DNA of 64,000 bases, from assembly GCA_023105745.1 (NCBI GenBank), contig JALGQZ010000001.1, forward strand, positions 45,656,082 through 45,720,081, in the 5' to 3' direction. Source of the stretch: Austropuccinia psidii (taxonomy: Eukaryota > Basidiomycota > Pucciniomycetes > Pucciniales > Sphaerophragmiaceae). Below, in pieces: positions 22,632 to 32,197 of this stretch; the first letter of the stretch is position 1, and each line of letters begins with the position of its first letter. Made by a program: the position numbers and the translations under genes. Under the pieces are notes generated by a model. The model did no database searches, was not told where the DNA came from, and worked only from the letters and a program-made list of their open reading frames with translations.

Positions 22632-23396
22632 TGTAACAACCATCCATCAGGGGTAAGGGTATTCATTCATACACCCACTCAAACACCTCAAATCAGCAAA
22701 TCCAGTATCTGCATCAGCAGTCAGTTTCAGCAATCTTCATTCTGAAACATGCATACAGTTTGGTACATCAATACAGCCTGTCAATACCTGTACAGGTTGG
22801 ATTCACCCAATACAGTTTCAATACACCAGTATGGAACTGTATGATCACTCAAATACACCACACCTCTTGTACAGGTTCTGTACAGCTGTACAGGACCTGT
22901 ATTGGCCAGACTCAATTCAGTAATCAATTATTCTCATGAAAATTCTTCTCTGGATCAGGGCTGGTGATTCTCACATATACCACCCCCTCTTTCTCCCCCC
23001 TGGGGACTTTTCCCCAGTTAATTAATTTAGTTGATTTATTATTATCTGAATATTCTTATCCTTATATTTTTGGGTATTATATTTATTTAATCTTAAGTTA
23101 GTCTTTGCCCTTTTTCTTTCTTCGCCTGTACAGTATGAGTTGGGTGGCCATATCCTTATTAACTCTTCTCTTTCCATTCTGACAGGTTGAAACAGTGGAC
23201 TTGGACTTGTTTGTGGTTGGCTCTTCTATTCTTTTACTCTTATCTTTTGTTGCTGCTTTTCTTATATTTATTCTTTAGCAATTTATCTTTGACACTCTTA
23301 AGTGTATCCCCTTTTATCTTATCTTTGAGCCCTCCATAAGTGAGTCCCAGTTTACTGAGTGCCAGGCCCTCTTCACTTCGAAGAGCCCCTGTGACA
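22632..23396 (+). repeat. 5' LTR of C1 (765 bp)
   Basis: TGTAACAACC...CCTGTGACA, matched by 32198-32962. It contains many CTGTA/TACAG half sites, including the perfect 16-bp palindrome CTGTACAGCTGTACAG at 22878-22893. Confidence 0.96.
23016..23029 (+). promoter_or_regulatory. Candidate RNA 5' end / self-primer of C1
   Basis: AGTTAATTAATTTA in the LTR is the exact reverse complement of 23398-23411, just after the LTR. In Tf1-type elements the 5' end of the RNA pairs with the primer site and primes cDNA. The start site has not been mapped here. Confidence 0.5.
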
Positions 23397-23397
23397 T

Positions 23398-23411
23398 TAA
23401 ATTAATTAACT
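23398..23411 (+). other. Candidate self-priming primer binding site of C1
   Basis: TAAATTAATTAACT, one base after the LTR, pairs over 14 nt with 23016-23029. It does not begin TGG and shows no tRNA-like 3' complement. C2 has the same pair. Confidence 0.5.
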
Positions 23412-24109
23412 CATATTTGATTCTTTCTTTTCATTGATTTATATTCATTTCTCTCATTCATCAATTATGATTCCTTTTATGATTTAATGATCTTAATGAT
23501 TATGATTTTTTCTCTCTTATCAATTTTCATCTCACTCATTTCACTCTTATGAAAATTGATTCCTTTCTTTTCTCAATCATTGCTGACCATTTCATCACTT
23601 CATTTTACTTTTATCAATCAAATTTTTTCTGTGTTCTTATTCAGGTTTTATCTAGGGATTATTGATTGGTTTAATTGAGTGGATTATTCATTGGGATTCA
23701 TATGGGTTATTGATTCAGGATTTATTGGATTTATTGACTTTGAACTCTCAAGATATTGATTGATCCTCAAGAATTGATTTTGATTATTGATTTGATTTGA
23801 CTCATCAAGATATTGAATTGATTTCCGAAGATTTGAACTGATTGATTGATTCCTCAAGACTTGATTTCATATTGAAGACACTTATTGATTGATTATTGAT
23901 TGAATATTGATTGATTATTGATTTCCTCAAGATTATTGATATTTGATTGAATTGATTGTTGATTGATTGAATTTATTTGACTGTTGATTGAATTTGATTC
24001 CTCAAGATTTGAATTGATTCCTCAAGATTCATCAAGATTTTATTGTGATTGATTTGGCCAAGCCTGATTATTCTTCTTAATACCATCAAGTTATTTAATT
24101 CTTTTCATA
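23412..24109 (+). other. C1 leader, low complexity
   Basis: An AT-rich untranslated leader with repeated TTGATTGATTATTGATTGA-type sequence (about 23640-24050). It is preserved in C2 at 59084-59827. No gene. Confidence 0.8.
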
Positions 24110-25471
24110 ATGCCAGTCCAGCATAGCCCCCCAGCAAAGAATACTAGATCCCAGAAAATTCCAGCTGTTCTCACTCCTACAGCAAGGGCTCCTCTTGACC
24201 GCACACCATCAGTTCATCAACTGAGTGCAAATTTAGACAGAGGACCAACAATGGAAGGAGCAGCACCCTCAAGAAGAGGTGGAATGAAATCTAGAAGATC
24301 AAGATCCTTTTCTGGACTTTTGGGTGGCTACCCTGGCATGTCTGAAGGTGCAAGAGCAAGATTAGGGGAAGTTGAAGATGAAGAGGGGGAAGAGTCTGTG
24401 GAAGAGGAAGATTCTGGGGAAACTGAAGTGGCAGATGCCTTGGCAAATGCTCCAGAGGTACCTCAGGGTTCTAATCTAGCCCTTTCTAGTCAACCTCTTG
24501 TCTCTCAAACTGATCCAAGTCTCCTCAAGATGATGGAGCAGATGACTCAATTCATGGGACAACTCACTCAAGCAGTTGCCCCCAGGGACAATTCCAAAGC
24601 CCCTGCTTTCAAGACTCCATCCATGAAGGCACCTGATTCTTTTGATGGTACTCAAGCTCATAAGTTGAGAGGATTTATCCAATCCTGTCAACTAATTTTC
24701 CATAATGATCCAGCAAACTTCTTCTCTGACAGGAAGAAGGTTTTGTGCTCAACTTCTTTTCTTACTGGTAGAGCTGGCAAATGGATTGAACCCTACCTCT
24801 CAAATATTTCCAATGAAGACCCTTCCTACCTCCTCAATAATTGGCCATTGTTTGAATCTCAATTATTCACTCTGTTTGGTGACCCCAATGAAGTCAGGAA
24901 AGCTGAACAAGAGTTGGACAATTTGAGGATGAAGGAAAGTGGTCATGTTTCCTTGTACATAGCAGATTTCAGAAGCTTAATGTCAAGAATTGGAGATTGG
25001 GGGGAAAGAGCTTATATCCATGTTTACAGAAGAGGATTGGCATCAAGATTATTGGATCAGTTGGCTTCTCACCCTGGAAATTTTGATACTCTTCAAGAAC
25101 TTATGGATGTCACTCTAGAATTAGACACAAGATATCATGAGAGGCAAAAGGAAAAGGGTGGCAATCAAGAAAAGAAGCCTCCAGTCAGTGGATCCAATCA
25201 GTCTAGGCCTCCTCAAAACTCATTTCAAAAGAGGCCTCATCAGAAGAAGAATAAGAAGGGCAAGCAATTTCAATCTTCAAAGGACAAACCCCATGCTGCT
25301 CTCCTCAATAAGGACAATAAATTAATTGGTTCTGAAAAGGAGAGGAGGATTCAAGCAGGGTTGTGTACTTATTGTGGTGGCAAGCACCCAATTGAAAAAT
25401 GCTTCAAGAGACCTCAGAACAAGCCTGGGTCATCATCAAAAGGCTTCCCTAGCAAGCAGGGAAAAGCCTGA
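24110..25471 (+). CDS. Gag of C1
   Basis: 453 residues from ATG 24110. A Pro/Arg/Ser-rich N-terminal part and an acidic stretch (about residues 85-105) are followed by a retrotransposon Gag capsid region (residues about 160-350, with FDGTQAHKLRGF and a central W). The basic linker (KKNKKGK) and one zinc knuckle, CTYCGGKHPIEKC, follow. That knuckle is CX2CX3HX4C, one residue shorter than the usual CX2CX4HX4C; C2 has the same cysteine/histidine spacing. The frame ends at TGA 25469-25471 just after the frameshift heptamer. Gag forms the particle and binds the RNA. Confidence 0.95.
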   Translation: MPVQHSPPAKNTRSQKIPAVLTPTARAPLDRTPSVHQLSANLDRGPTMEGAAPSRRGGMKSRRSRSFSGLLGGYPGMSEGARARLGEVEDEEGEESVEEEDSGETEVADALANAPEVPQGSNLALSSQPLVSQTDPSLLKMMEQMTQFMGQLTQAVAPRDNSKAPAFKTPSMKAPDSFDGTQAHKLRGFIQSCQLIFHNDPANFFSDRKKVLCSTSFLTGRAGKWIEPYLSNISNEDPSYLLNNWPLFESQLFTLFGDPNEVRKAEQELDNLRMKESGHVSLYIADFRSLMSRIGDWGERAYIHVYRRGLASRLLDQLASHPGNFDTLQELMDVTLELDTRYHERQKEKGGNQEKKPPVSGSNQSRPPQNSFQKRPHQKKNKKGKQFQSSKDKPHAALLNKDNKLIGSEKERRIQAGLCTYCGGKHPIEKCFKRPQNKPGSSSKGFPSKQGKA

Positions 25472-28400
25472 GTGGGGATCATGATGTGTTCAATGGTTCT
25501 CACTTATTTCCTTCAAGAGCACAATTGTGCACTCTGAATACTAGTGTCAAGAAATCTTTAAAATTTCTTATTTTCTCTTCTGTCTCTGATATTTTTTATA
25601 GTATTCTCATTGATTCTGGTGCTACAAACTCTTTTATTGCAAAGAATTTTGTTCTCAAGTACTCATTGACTCTGTCAGAGCTCCCTGAAAAGATTCCTCT
25701 TTTCATTTTGGATTCTAATGAATCCCCTGCCTTGTTCATCACCCATTATACCAAGTGGGTAGTTGACTTGCCTTCCTTCCCAAGCTTTGAATGGGATTTC
25801 TTTATCATAGATTCACCCAAAGGAGAAGACCTGATATTGGGCTATGATTTCCTTTACCATTTCAATCCCATTATTGATTGGAAAAATGGATTGATCACCT
25901 ATGATTCTAATCATAAGGATTCTAGTGGTATTATTCCTTCTACTAGTAATGACTTAGCCACTGCTGTCAACAGTGTTGCTCTGGCTGGTGAACTTAAGAC
26001 ACCTCCCATCCCTTCTTCTGTCCATATCCCTTCCATAATTCCCTCTCAGTCATTACTTCCATCAAGAGATGAAGTCTTCAAAGAGATAAAGGATGTTGGA
26101 GAAGATGTTGCCATATCTTCACTTCATCTCTTCCAAGGGGATATGGACCTTCCTCCCTTATCTTTTCATGCATCCCTGGAGGAGCAGTGGGATGAGGAGG
26201 AAGAGCCAGAAGAAATTGAAACTGTGCTGAAGGTTGTTCCTCCTGCTTATCACCAATATTTGGATTTATTCTCCAAGGTGAAAGCAGAGAAACTTCCTCC
26301 ACACCGCGCCTGTGATCACCATATCGAATTGGAGGGTCTTCTACCTCCAATTGGTGTTATCTACTCATTATCAAATCAAGAGTCAGAAACACTGCGGGCC
26401 TACATTTCAGAGAATGTAGAGAAAGGTTTCATTAGACCAAGCTCCTCTTCAACAGGAGCACCTGTCCTTTTTGTCAAGAAAAAGGATGGAGGTCTTCGTT
26501 TGTGTGTTGACTACCGCAAACTCAATGCTGTGACTAGGAAGAACAGATACCCTGTTCCTCCTATGAACCAGCTTCTTACCGTATTCAACGGTTCCACTAT
26601 CTTCTCCAAGATAGATTTGCGTGGTGCATATAACCTTCTGAGAATCAAAGAGGGGGATGAGCACTTAACTGCCTTTAGAACCAAATATGGCAGTTATGAG
26701 TATTTGGTCATGCCATTTGGTTTGACCAATGCTCCTGCTTCTTTCCAAAATCTAGTAAATGATATCTTTGCAGATTTTTTGGATGTGTTTGTTGTGGTTT
26801 ATCTAGATGATATTATGGTCTTTTCCAGTTCTGAGGAGGAACATGTCAAACATGTGGCCTCTGTCCTCCAAAGACTGAGGGACAATAATCTGTTTGCCAA
26901 AGCCTCCAAGTGTGTATTCCATGCCTCAAGTGTGGAATACTTGGGCTATGTTGTTTCAAGTGATGGCCTCAAGATGGATTCTTCAAAAGTTCAGCAAATC
27001 CTCAATTGGCCTCAGCCCAGAAACATCAAGGCTCTTCAATCTTTTCTTGGCTTTGCCAATTTTTATCGACGTTTCATTAAAAATTATTCTAAAAAAATCA
27101 CTTCTCTCACTTCCCTCCTTAAAAAAGATTCTCCCTTTATCTTCAATGAGGAAGCTCTTAGTCAGTTTCAAGCACTCAAAGAAGCTTTCACCTCTGCTCC
27201 TATCTTATCCCATTTTAATCCTTCTCTACCTACTATAGTAGAGACTGATGCTTCTGATTATGCATTGGGCGCCGTACTGAGTCAGGTGAATGACTCTGGA
27301 AAGCATCCCATTGCATTTGATAGTCGCAAGCTCTTACCAGCTGAACTCAACTATGAAATTCATGACAAGGAACTCCTTGGCATAGTTTGGGCTCTCAAGC
27401 GCTGGAGAGCATTTCTTCTTTCTCTTTCCAATCCCTTTGAGGTCTTGACAGACCACTCTTCCTTGCAATATTTCATGTCTTCCAAAGTTCTTACTCGTCG
27501 TCAGGCCCGTTGGGCCGAATTTCTCTCTGAATTTCATTTCACTATCACTTACCGCCCAGGCAGGCTGGCCACTTTACCAGATGCCTTATCACGTCGGGAC
27601 GACGTGTACCCAGAGAGGGGGGTGGACTTCATCAGCAAGAATCCTCAGAATTTTCATCAAGTACTTAAGCAAGATGGAATTCAAGAGTCAAGATTCTTCT
27701 CAATCAAAGTGGAAATTTTCTCAGATTTAGTTGACAAGATTCAAGGAGAAGTATGGCAAGACAAAGACTATAAAGAAATACTCAAGCAACTAGCAAGAGG
27801 TGAATCAGTTCCAGATTATTCTCTTGAACCTCAAGCCAAGTTATTGGTATTCAAAGATAGAGTGGTAATCCCAAGCAATGAAGAACTTCAACTTAATATT
27901 CTTCAAAAGTGTCATGACTCACCATTGGCTGGCCATCCTGGCCAGGAGAAGACCCTCAAGCTCATCAAGAGGGATTTTTATTGGGCTGGCATGACTCAAT
28001 TCATCAAGGACTATGTGTCCTCATGTCAGCAATGTTCAAGAAACAAGAACATCCATCACAAGAAGTTTGGATTACTCAAGCCTCTTTCAATTCCATCTGG
28101 TCCTTGGAATTCATTATCAATGGACTTTATCACTCAATTGCCACTGTCCAACAACTTTGATTCAATTTTAGTAGTTGTGGACAGATTCTCAAAAATGGCA
28201 ATCTTCATTCCAACTTATGGCAAAATCACTGGTCTGGATTTAGCTCAAATATTCATTAACCATGTATTTTCCAAGCATGGACTCCCAGTCAGTATTGTCA
28301 GTGATAGAGGATCCTTATTTGTTTCATCATTCTGGACTCAGTTATGTCAGCAGCTCAAGATATCAAGAGACCTGTCAACTGCATTTCACCCTGAAACAGA

Positions 28401-29187
28401 TGGACAGACAGAGAGGGTAAATCAGATACTAGAACAGTACCTTTGGATGTATGTCAGCTATCATCAAGATGACTGGCACACCTGGCTCCCTTTGGCTGAA
28501 TTTGCCTATAATAATGCAGAACATTCATCAACCAAGCAATCACCTTTTTTCACCATTTATGGAAGGAATCCCAGCTTTGACTCAATCCATATTTCTCAAG
28601 ACTCACCTGCTGGAAAGTTATCAACAAAACTCCAATCAGTACAGCAAGTTGTCAAAGAGGAATTAGAGTCAGCAATAAGGAGATTCAAGAAGTATGCAGA
28701 AAGAAATAGGGCAATTCCACCTGATTTCCAACCTGGGGACAAAGTATGGCTAGCTTCCAAGAACATCAAGACAACAAGACCCACCAAGAAATTATCAGAA
28801 AGATGGTTGGGACCCTTTGAAGTTCTGAGGAAGATTGGCAGCCATGCATATCACCTCAAGTTGCCTCAGCAATGGAAGACAGTTCACCCTGTATTCCATG
28901 TGTCCTTATTAGAACCAGTCAAGCATTCAACTATCCCAAATCGTCATCAATTGCCGCCACCACCAGTTCTAGTGGAGGAGCAAGAAGAATGGGAAGTGGC
29001 TCAGGTTCTGGACTCAAAACTCAAGAGAGGTAAATTATGGTATCTTGTAGAGTGGAAAGGATTCAGTGAAGACCCAGAAAGAACCACTTGGGAACCATCT
29101 TCCAACCTTACCAACTCACCAGACCTTGTCAAGGATTTCCATTCATTGTATCCAGACAAGCCTGGTCCAAATACCTCAAGAGTTTGA
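25453..29187 (+). CDS. Pol of C1: protease, RT, RNase H, integrase, chromodomain
   Basis: Open through to TGA 29185-29187, probably made as a Gag-Pol fusion by -1 frameshift. Counting residues from 25486: aspartic protease IDSGATNS (about 43-50), reverse transcriptase with CVDYRKLN and catalytic YLDD (about 439-442), RNase H with TDASDYALG (about 585), integrase HHCC (HDSPLAGH...CQQC, about 806-845), DDE residues in MDFITQ, VSDRGS and TDGQTERV (about 880-975), a GPF module, and a C-terminal chromodomain (YLVEWKGF...TTWEP, about 1180-1215). All catalytic residues that I checked are present. The chromodomain probably directs insertion by binding histone marks, as in chromoviruses. Confidence 0.97.
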   Translation, partial: QAGKSLSGDHDVFNGSHLFPSRAQLCTLNTSVKKSLKFLIFSSVSDIFYSILIDSGATNSFIAKNFVLKYSLTLSELPEKIPLFILDSNESPALFITHYTKWVVDLPSFPSFEWDFFIIDSPKGEDLILGYDFLYHFNPIIDWKNGLITYDSNHKDSSGIIPSTSNDLATAVNSVALAGELKTPPIPSSVHIPSIIPSQSLLPSRDEVFKEIKDVGEDVAISSLHLFQGDMDLPPLSFHASLEEQWDEEEEPEEIETVLKVVPPAYHQYLDLFSKVKAEKLPPHRACDHHIELEGLLPPIGVIYSLSNQESETLRAYISENVEKGFIRPSSSSTGAPVLFVKKKDGGLRLCVDYRKLNAVTRKNRYPVPPMNQLLTVFNGSTIFSKIDLRGAYNLLRIKEGDEHLTAFRTKYGSYEYLVMPFGLTNAPASFQNLVNDIFADFLDVFVVVYLDDIMVFSSSEEEHVKHVASVLQRLRDNNLFAKASKCVFHASSVEYLGYVVSSDGLKMDSSKVQQILNWPQPRNIKALQSFLGFANFYRRFIKNYSKKITSLTSLLKKDSPFIFNEEALSQFQALKEAFTSAPILSHFNPSLPTIVETDASDYALGAVLSQVNDSGKHPIAFDSRKLLPAELNYEIHDKELLGIVWALKRWRAFLLSLSNPFEVLTDHSSLQYFMSSKVLTRRQARWAEFLSEFHFTITYRPGRLATLPDALSRRDDVYPERGVDFISKNPQNFHQVLKQDGIQESRFFSIKVEIFSDLVDKIQGEVWQDKDYKEILKQLARGESVPDYSLEPQAKLLVFKDRVVIPSNEELQLNILQKCHDSPLAGHPGQEKTLKLIKRDFYWAGMTQFIKDYVSSCQQCSRNKNIHHKKFGLLKPLSIPSGPWNSLSMDFITQLPLSNNFDSILVVVDRFSKMAIFIPTYGKITGLDLAQIFINHVFSKHGLPVSIVSDRGSLFVSSFWTQLCQQLKISRDLSTAFHPETDGQTERVNQILEQYLWMYVSYHQDDWHTWLPLAEFAYNNAEHSSTKQSPFFTIYGRNPSFDSIHISQDSPAGKLSTKLQSVQQVVKEELESAIRRFKKYAERNRAIPPDFQPGDKVWLASKNIKTTRPTKKLSERWLGPFEVLRKIGSHAYHLKLPQQWKTVHPVFHVSLLEPVKHSTIPNRHQLPPPPVLVEEQEEWEVAQVLDSKLKRGKLWYLVEWKGFSEDPERTTWEPSSNLTNSPDLVKDFHSLYPDKPGPNTSRV
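25459..25465 (+). promoter_or_regulatory. -1 frameshift heptamer GGGAAAA at the gag-pol junction
   Basis: In the gag frame the codons read CAG GGA AAA GCC TGA, so G GGA AAA fits X XXY YYZ. The pol frame lies at -1 and is open from 25453. A slip here bypasses the TGA four bases later. The heptamer and stop are identical in C2 (57732-57738, minus). Confidence 0.7.
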
Positions 29188-29222
29188 TTTATGGTGCTTG
29201 GTGGGGAGAAGAAGTTATGAAA

Positions 29223-29691
29223 GTAAGTTCCTCTCCTGGCATGCACCTTTAAGGGGGTATTCTACCCATATGTTGTTGTAAGCATCACCTAGGCCACTTT
29301 GTGAGCACTTGTCAATTCTTTGGACAGGTTCAGGAAGCATACAACATCAATACCCTCCATTTGGACCTTATCAAGATATGGCCAAATAGTTTCTTTCTTT
29401 CTTTATGTTCATTTTCTTTCTTTATTATCATTTCATTTTATGCCAATCTTCATAATTCAAGACATTCATTACTTCAAGTCATTTACGGCAATTCATTTCA
29501 GTAGTCATTTATGGCAATTCATTTCAGAAGGCATTTATGGCAATTTATTTCAGTCTTATGGTGCTTGGTGGGGAGTGGAAGTTATGAAAGTAAGTTCCAT
29601 CTCCTGGTATGCATCCCTGAGGGTTCTACTTCTTGTAAAACATCACCTTGGCCACTCTGTGAGCATCAAATGCTTGGTTTTCATTTTTCAG
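29223..29691 (+). repeat. Two intron-like repeat modules after pol
   Basis: A block starting ATGGTGCTTGGTGGGGAG occurs at 29190 and again at 29559. Each contains a perfect GTAAGT (29223 and 29590) and ends at a pyrimidine-AG site about 105 bp later (29327 and 29691). Both blocks are kept in C2, and one clear copy with GTAAGT exists in D1. Whether they are spliced is unknown. Confidence 0.5.
29478..29554 (+). repeat. 26-bp minisatellite in the C1 tail
   Basis: Unit AATTCATTTCAGNAGTCATTTATGGC-like, two full and two partial copies. C2 has about four full copies at 53605-53715, so copy number varies between elements. Confidence 0.75.
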
Positions 29692-29959
29692 ACACTTCTT
29701 GGCCAGAATCAAGCAACTCACCACAAGAAGGACCAGCCATCAGGAATTTTTCTTTATTTCTTTCTTTACTCTCATTTTCTCTTATTCTTTCATTTTTTCC
29801 TTCTTTCTTTACTTGTATAATTTTCTTTCTTTTATTTCTTTAAAGCAGCAGCATCCCCTCCCCAAATCATGTATTGGGAGGTTCCATTATTTTTTCATTT
29901 TTTAGTATTTATAAGAGTGGGGATAGAAGTCAAACCAAACACAAACAAGGAAAAGGAAA

Positions 29960-31242
29960 CTAGTTATCTCTACCCAAGTCATCAAAAGTTCTCTGGAAGT
30001 CATTTATCAACTCATGTTTATACCAGGCAAATTTTGCAGCCATCTCTTCAGAAGCAGTACCTGGAATAGTCCTGTCATTGGCATACATAATCACCTCTCT
30101 GCTATTTCTATCAACCCTCCTGAACAATCTGGCCACAGCATCTTGATTTTCACTAGCCGCGTTGGGATCTTCTCTGGTAACCCGGATAGGCCAACGTTCT
30201 CTTCTTTGGAAGACTTGGGCGGCAGGAAACGGCAAAGGGGATAATCCATCTCTTCTTCTGCTGGAGCTGGCCACAGGTTGGAGTTGACGGGAGGTGGTTA
30301 TGGGTGAGTTTCTAGGCTGTTGAACTGGTGATGGTCTTACTGCTGGAATCAAGGCAGGCCTGGTGGTATGGGAAGTAGTTGGTGAAGGAGGAGGAAGGGT
30401 TGTAGGAATAGAGGCAAGCATTGGTTGAAAGGTTCTTGGAGTACTGGGAATGACTTGACTTTGGAATCTGGTGTTGGCAAGAGGTTGAGAGGAGGAATTG
30501 CTGGATGGATGGCCACTTGAATGGGGAATAACTTGAACTTCTTCACCATCCAACTCATCACTTCCTTCAGCATCTGGATCTGATGGGGAATCAACAATTC
30601 TTCTTAGCTTCTTCACTACTTTCACCACTCCATCAGCATTGGTCCTTGAAATTGGAATTTCTGAGCTGTAGTGGATGGGCCTACCACCAATTGGAATGGA
30701 CCCTCCAACATTAGTCCATCTGGCCACATCCCTCTGCCTGGAACCAGTCACTACATCAAGATATCAGCACCAATTCAATCAAAATATGCAAAGCACTCAC
30801 ATTGAGAAAATCCAGAAGTGGCATCAGGGGTAGGCTCCTCAAGAATGGGGAATTCCTGCCCATAAGGCCCATCCTTCCTACTCCACAAGTGTCTCTTGAC
30901 CCGGGACAAAGTTGATCCGGTACGCCGGCATGGCTTCTTCCCAATAAAGCAGAAATGGCATTTTGACGATCGAGGATTGTAATGTTGAAAGCAATCCTTA
31001 CCCCTGGTACAGGCAGGATCAAGAACTTCAACTGCTCTGAACCCATCATATGTTTGGGAGGGGTCAAAATGGCCAGAAGACGCCATGGAGGGAGAAGACA
31101 ATCGACTGAAGACGCCAGAACCATGAAGAACAGACGGTGGCGGTGCAGAAGGGGAAGATTCAGTGAGTTCAGTCAGTTTGGAACTCATAACTGAAGAAAG
31201 TGCAAGCAGAAGATTCAAGACGTCAGAATCAATCCACTCCAC
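29960..31242 (-). CDS. Antisense Zn-cluster protein gene of C1, two exons
   Basis: Minus-strand gene between pol and the 3' LTR. Exon 1 is 31242-30801 and exon 2 is 30750-29960, separated by a 50-bp intron (CAAT|GTGAGT...GATGTAG|TGACT), total 410 residues. Residues 78-105 keep five cysteines of a fungal Zn(II)2Cys6-type pattern: C78, C84, C95, C98, C105. C2 keeps six, as CX2CX6CX10CX2CX6C; C1 has lost one with a 12-bp deletion. After the cysteines come a basic segment, a long Ser/Pro-rich middle and a conserved acidic end (ELINDFQRTFDDLGRDN). Such clusters bind CGG triplets in known fungal regulators. It is convergent with pol. No transcription-factor middle domain is recognised, so a DNA-binding role is inference. 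Confidence 0.8.
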
Positions 31243-32181
31243 ATCAAGAAAAATAAATTTGACTCAAGGAACTGGGGCCATAACTCAATTATGCCCCACC
31301 TCAAAGCCTCTAAGGTGAAGGTTCACACCCCTTTGGGGCTGAACTCATCACCCAGGGCCTCCTCTGCAACTCTGGGGGAGGCCAAGATCTTGATGGTCCT
31401 GGACCCCTTCAATGGATCCAGGCCATATATGGTGAAATTTGGAATTGGGCCATTTTTTGGGCCCCTTGGTCACCCTGGGTCCCCAGCAAATTTGGGCCCA
31501 GGGGCTCCATTTTGGTCCTGGGGGCCTCCAATAGCCCCCACGGACCGCGGACCGCGGCGTACGGTCCACAGCCCACGGCCCACGGACCGCGGCGTATGGC
31601 CCGCGGACCGTAGGACCCCAATACATCAGAAAGGCCTATTATGGCCAAAAAACCAGAAAAATCAAAAAAATGCCCTAATCACCAAAACACCCAGCAAGGC
31701 CAAAAAGGCCATAAAAAGCAAGATACATCAAGATCACTCAAGATGGAGCCCACAGTCCAAAACCCACTGGGAGGGCTGCCTGAGGCCAATTCCTTGGATC
31801 ATGGGGACAAGACCCCTTGGAGGTTCATTGAATGGATTAAGTCTGGGCCAATGAGTACAAGTCATATACTCATTGGGCACCAATTTTTGAGCACAAGTGC
31901 TCAATGGCCTTTATTCTGGGATATATCCCAAGGCCACATCCCAAGACATGGCTGATTGAATCAAAAGAAAAGAATTGCATAATCTGGAAGGAATACTCAC
32001 TCAAACTTGAAAAGAAAGGGGGGAATCAATTGAATTTGGCAGGGAAGAAGTAATGAAGGATTTTCAGGATAATGGTCAAGAGGAAAGAAAATTAAAAAGA
32101 AAATTTTTTTGAAAAAATGTGGGGATATTGAGATGCCACTCAACAGTGGCACGGTATTATGGTGTTCAGGAGCCCACCAGT
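31243..32181. other. C1 tail between antisense gene and 3' LTR
   Basis: Holds the CGG cluster and otherwise non-coding sequence; the open frames here (e.g. 31291-31854) show no protein-like conservation in C2. It presumably includes the antisense gene promoter. Confidence 0.6.
31541..31610 (-). promoter_or_regulatory. CGGACCG palindrome cluster upstream of the antisense gene
   Basis: Four copies of CGGACCG (31541, 31548, 31583, 31604) and eight CGG triplets lie within 75 bp, an isolated GC-rich island about 300 bp before the antisense start. CGG-CCG pairs are the type of site bound by Zn(II)2Cys6 proteins. C2 has a decayed version at about 51590-51650. Promoter function is not shown. Confidence 0.45.
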
Positions 32182-32197
32182 TTCAAGAGGGGGATAC
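32182..32197 (+). other. Polypurine tract of C1
   Basis: AAGAGGGGGATAC directly before the 3' LTR, the plus-strand primer site. Confidence 0.75.

Noticed and set aside
29301..29905. Several frames of 66-166 codons after C1 pol
   Set aside because: Composition is skewed (Phe/Leu/Ser from T-rich DNA), they overlap one another and are not conserved in C2.
31291..31854. 187-codon plus-strand frame in the C1 tail
   Set aside because: Low-complexity Pro/Gly sequence over the CGG island; not preserved as a frame in C2.
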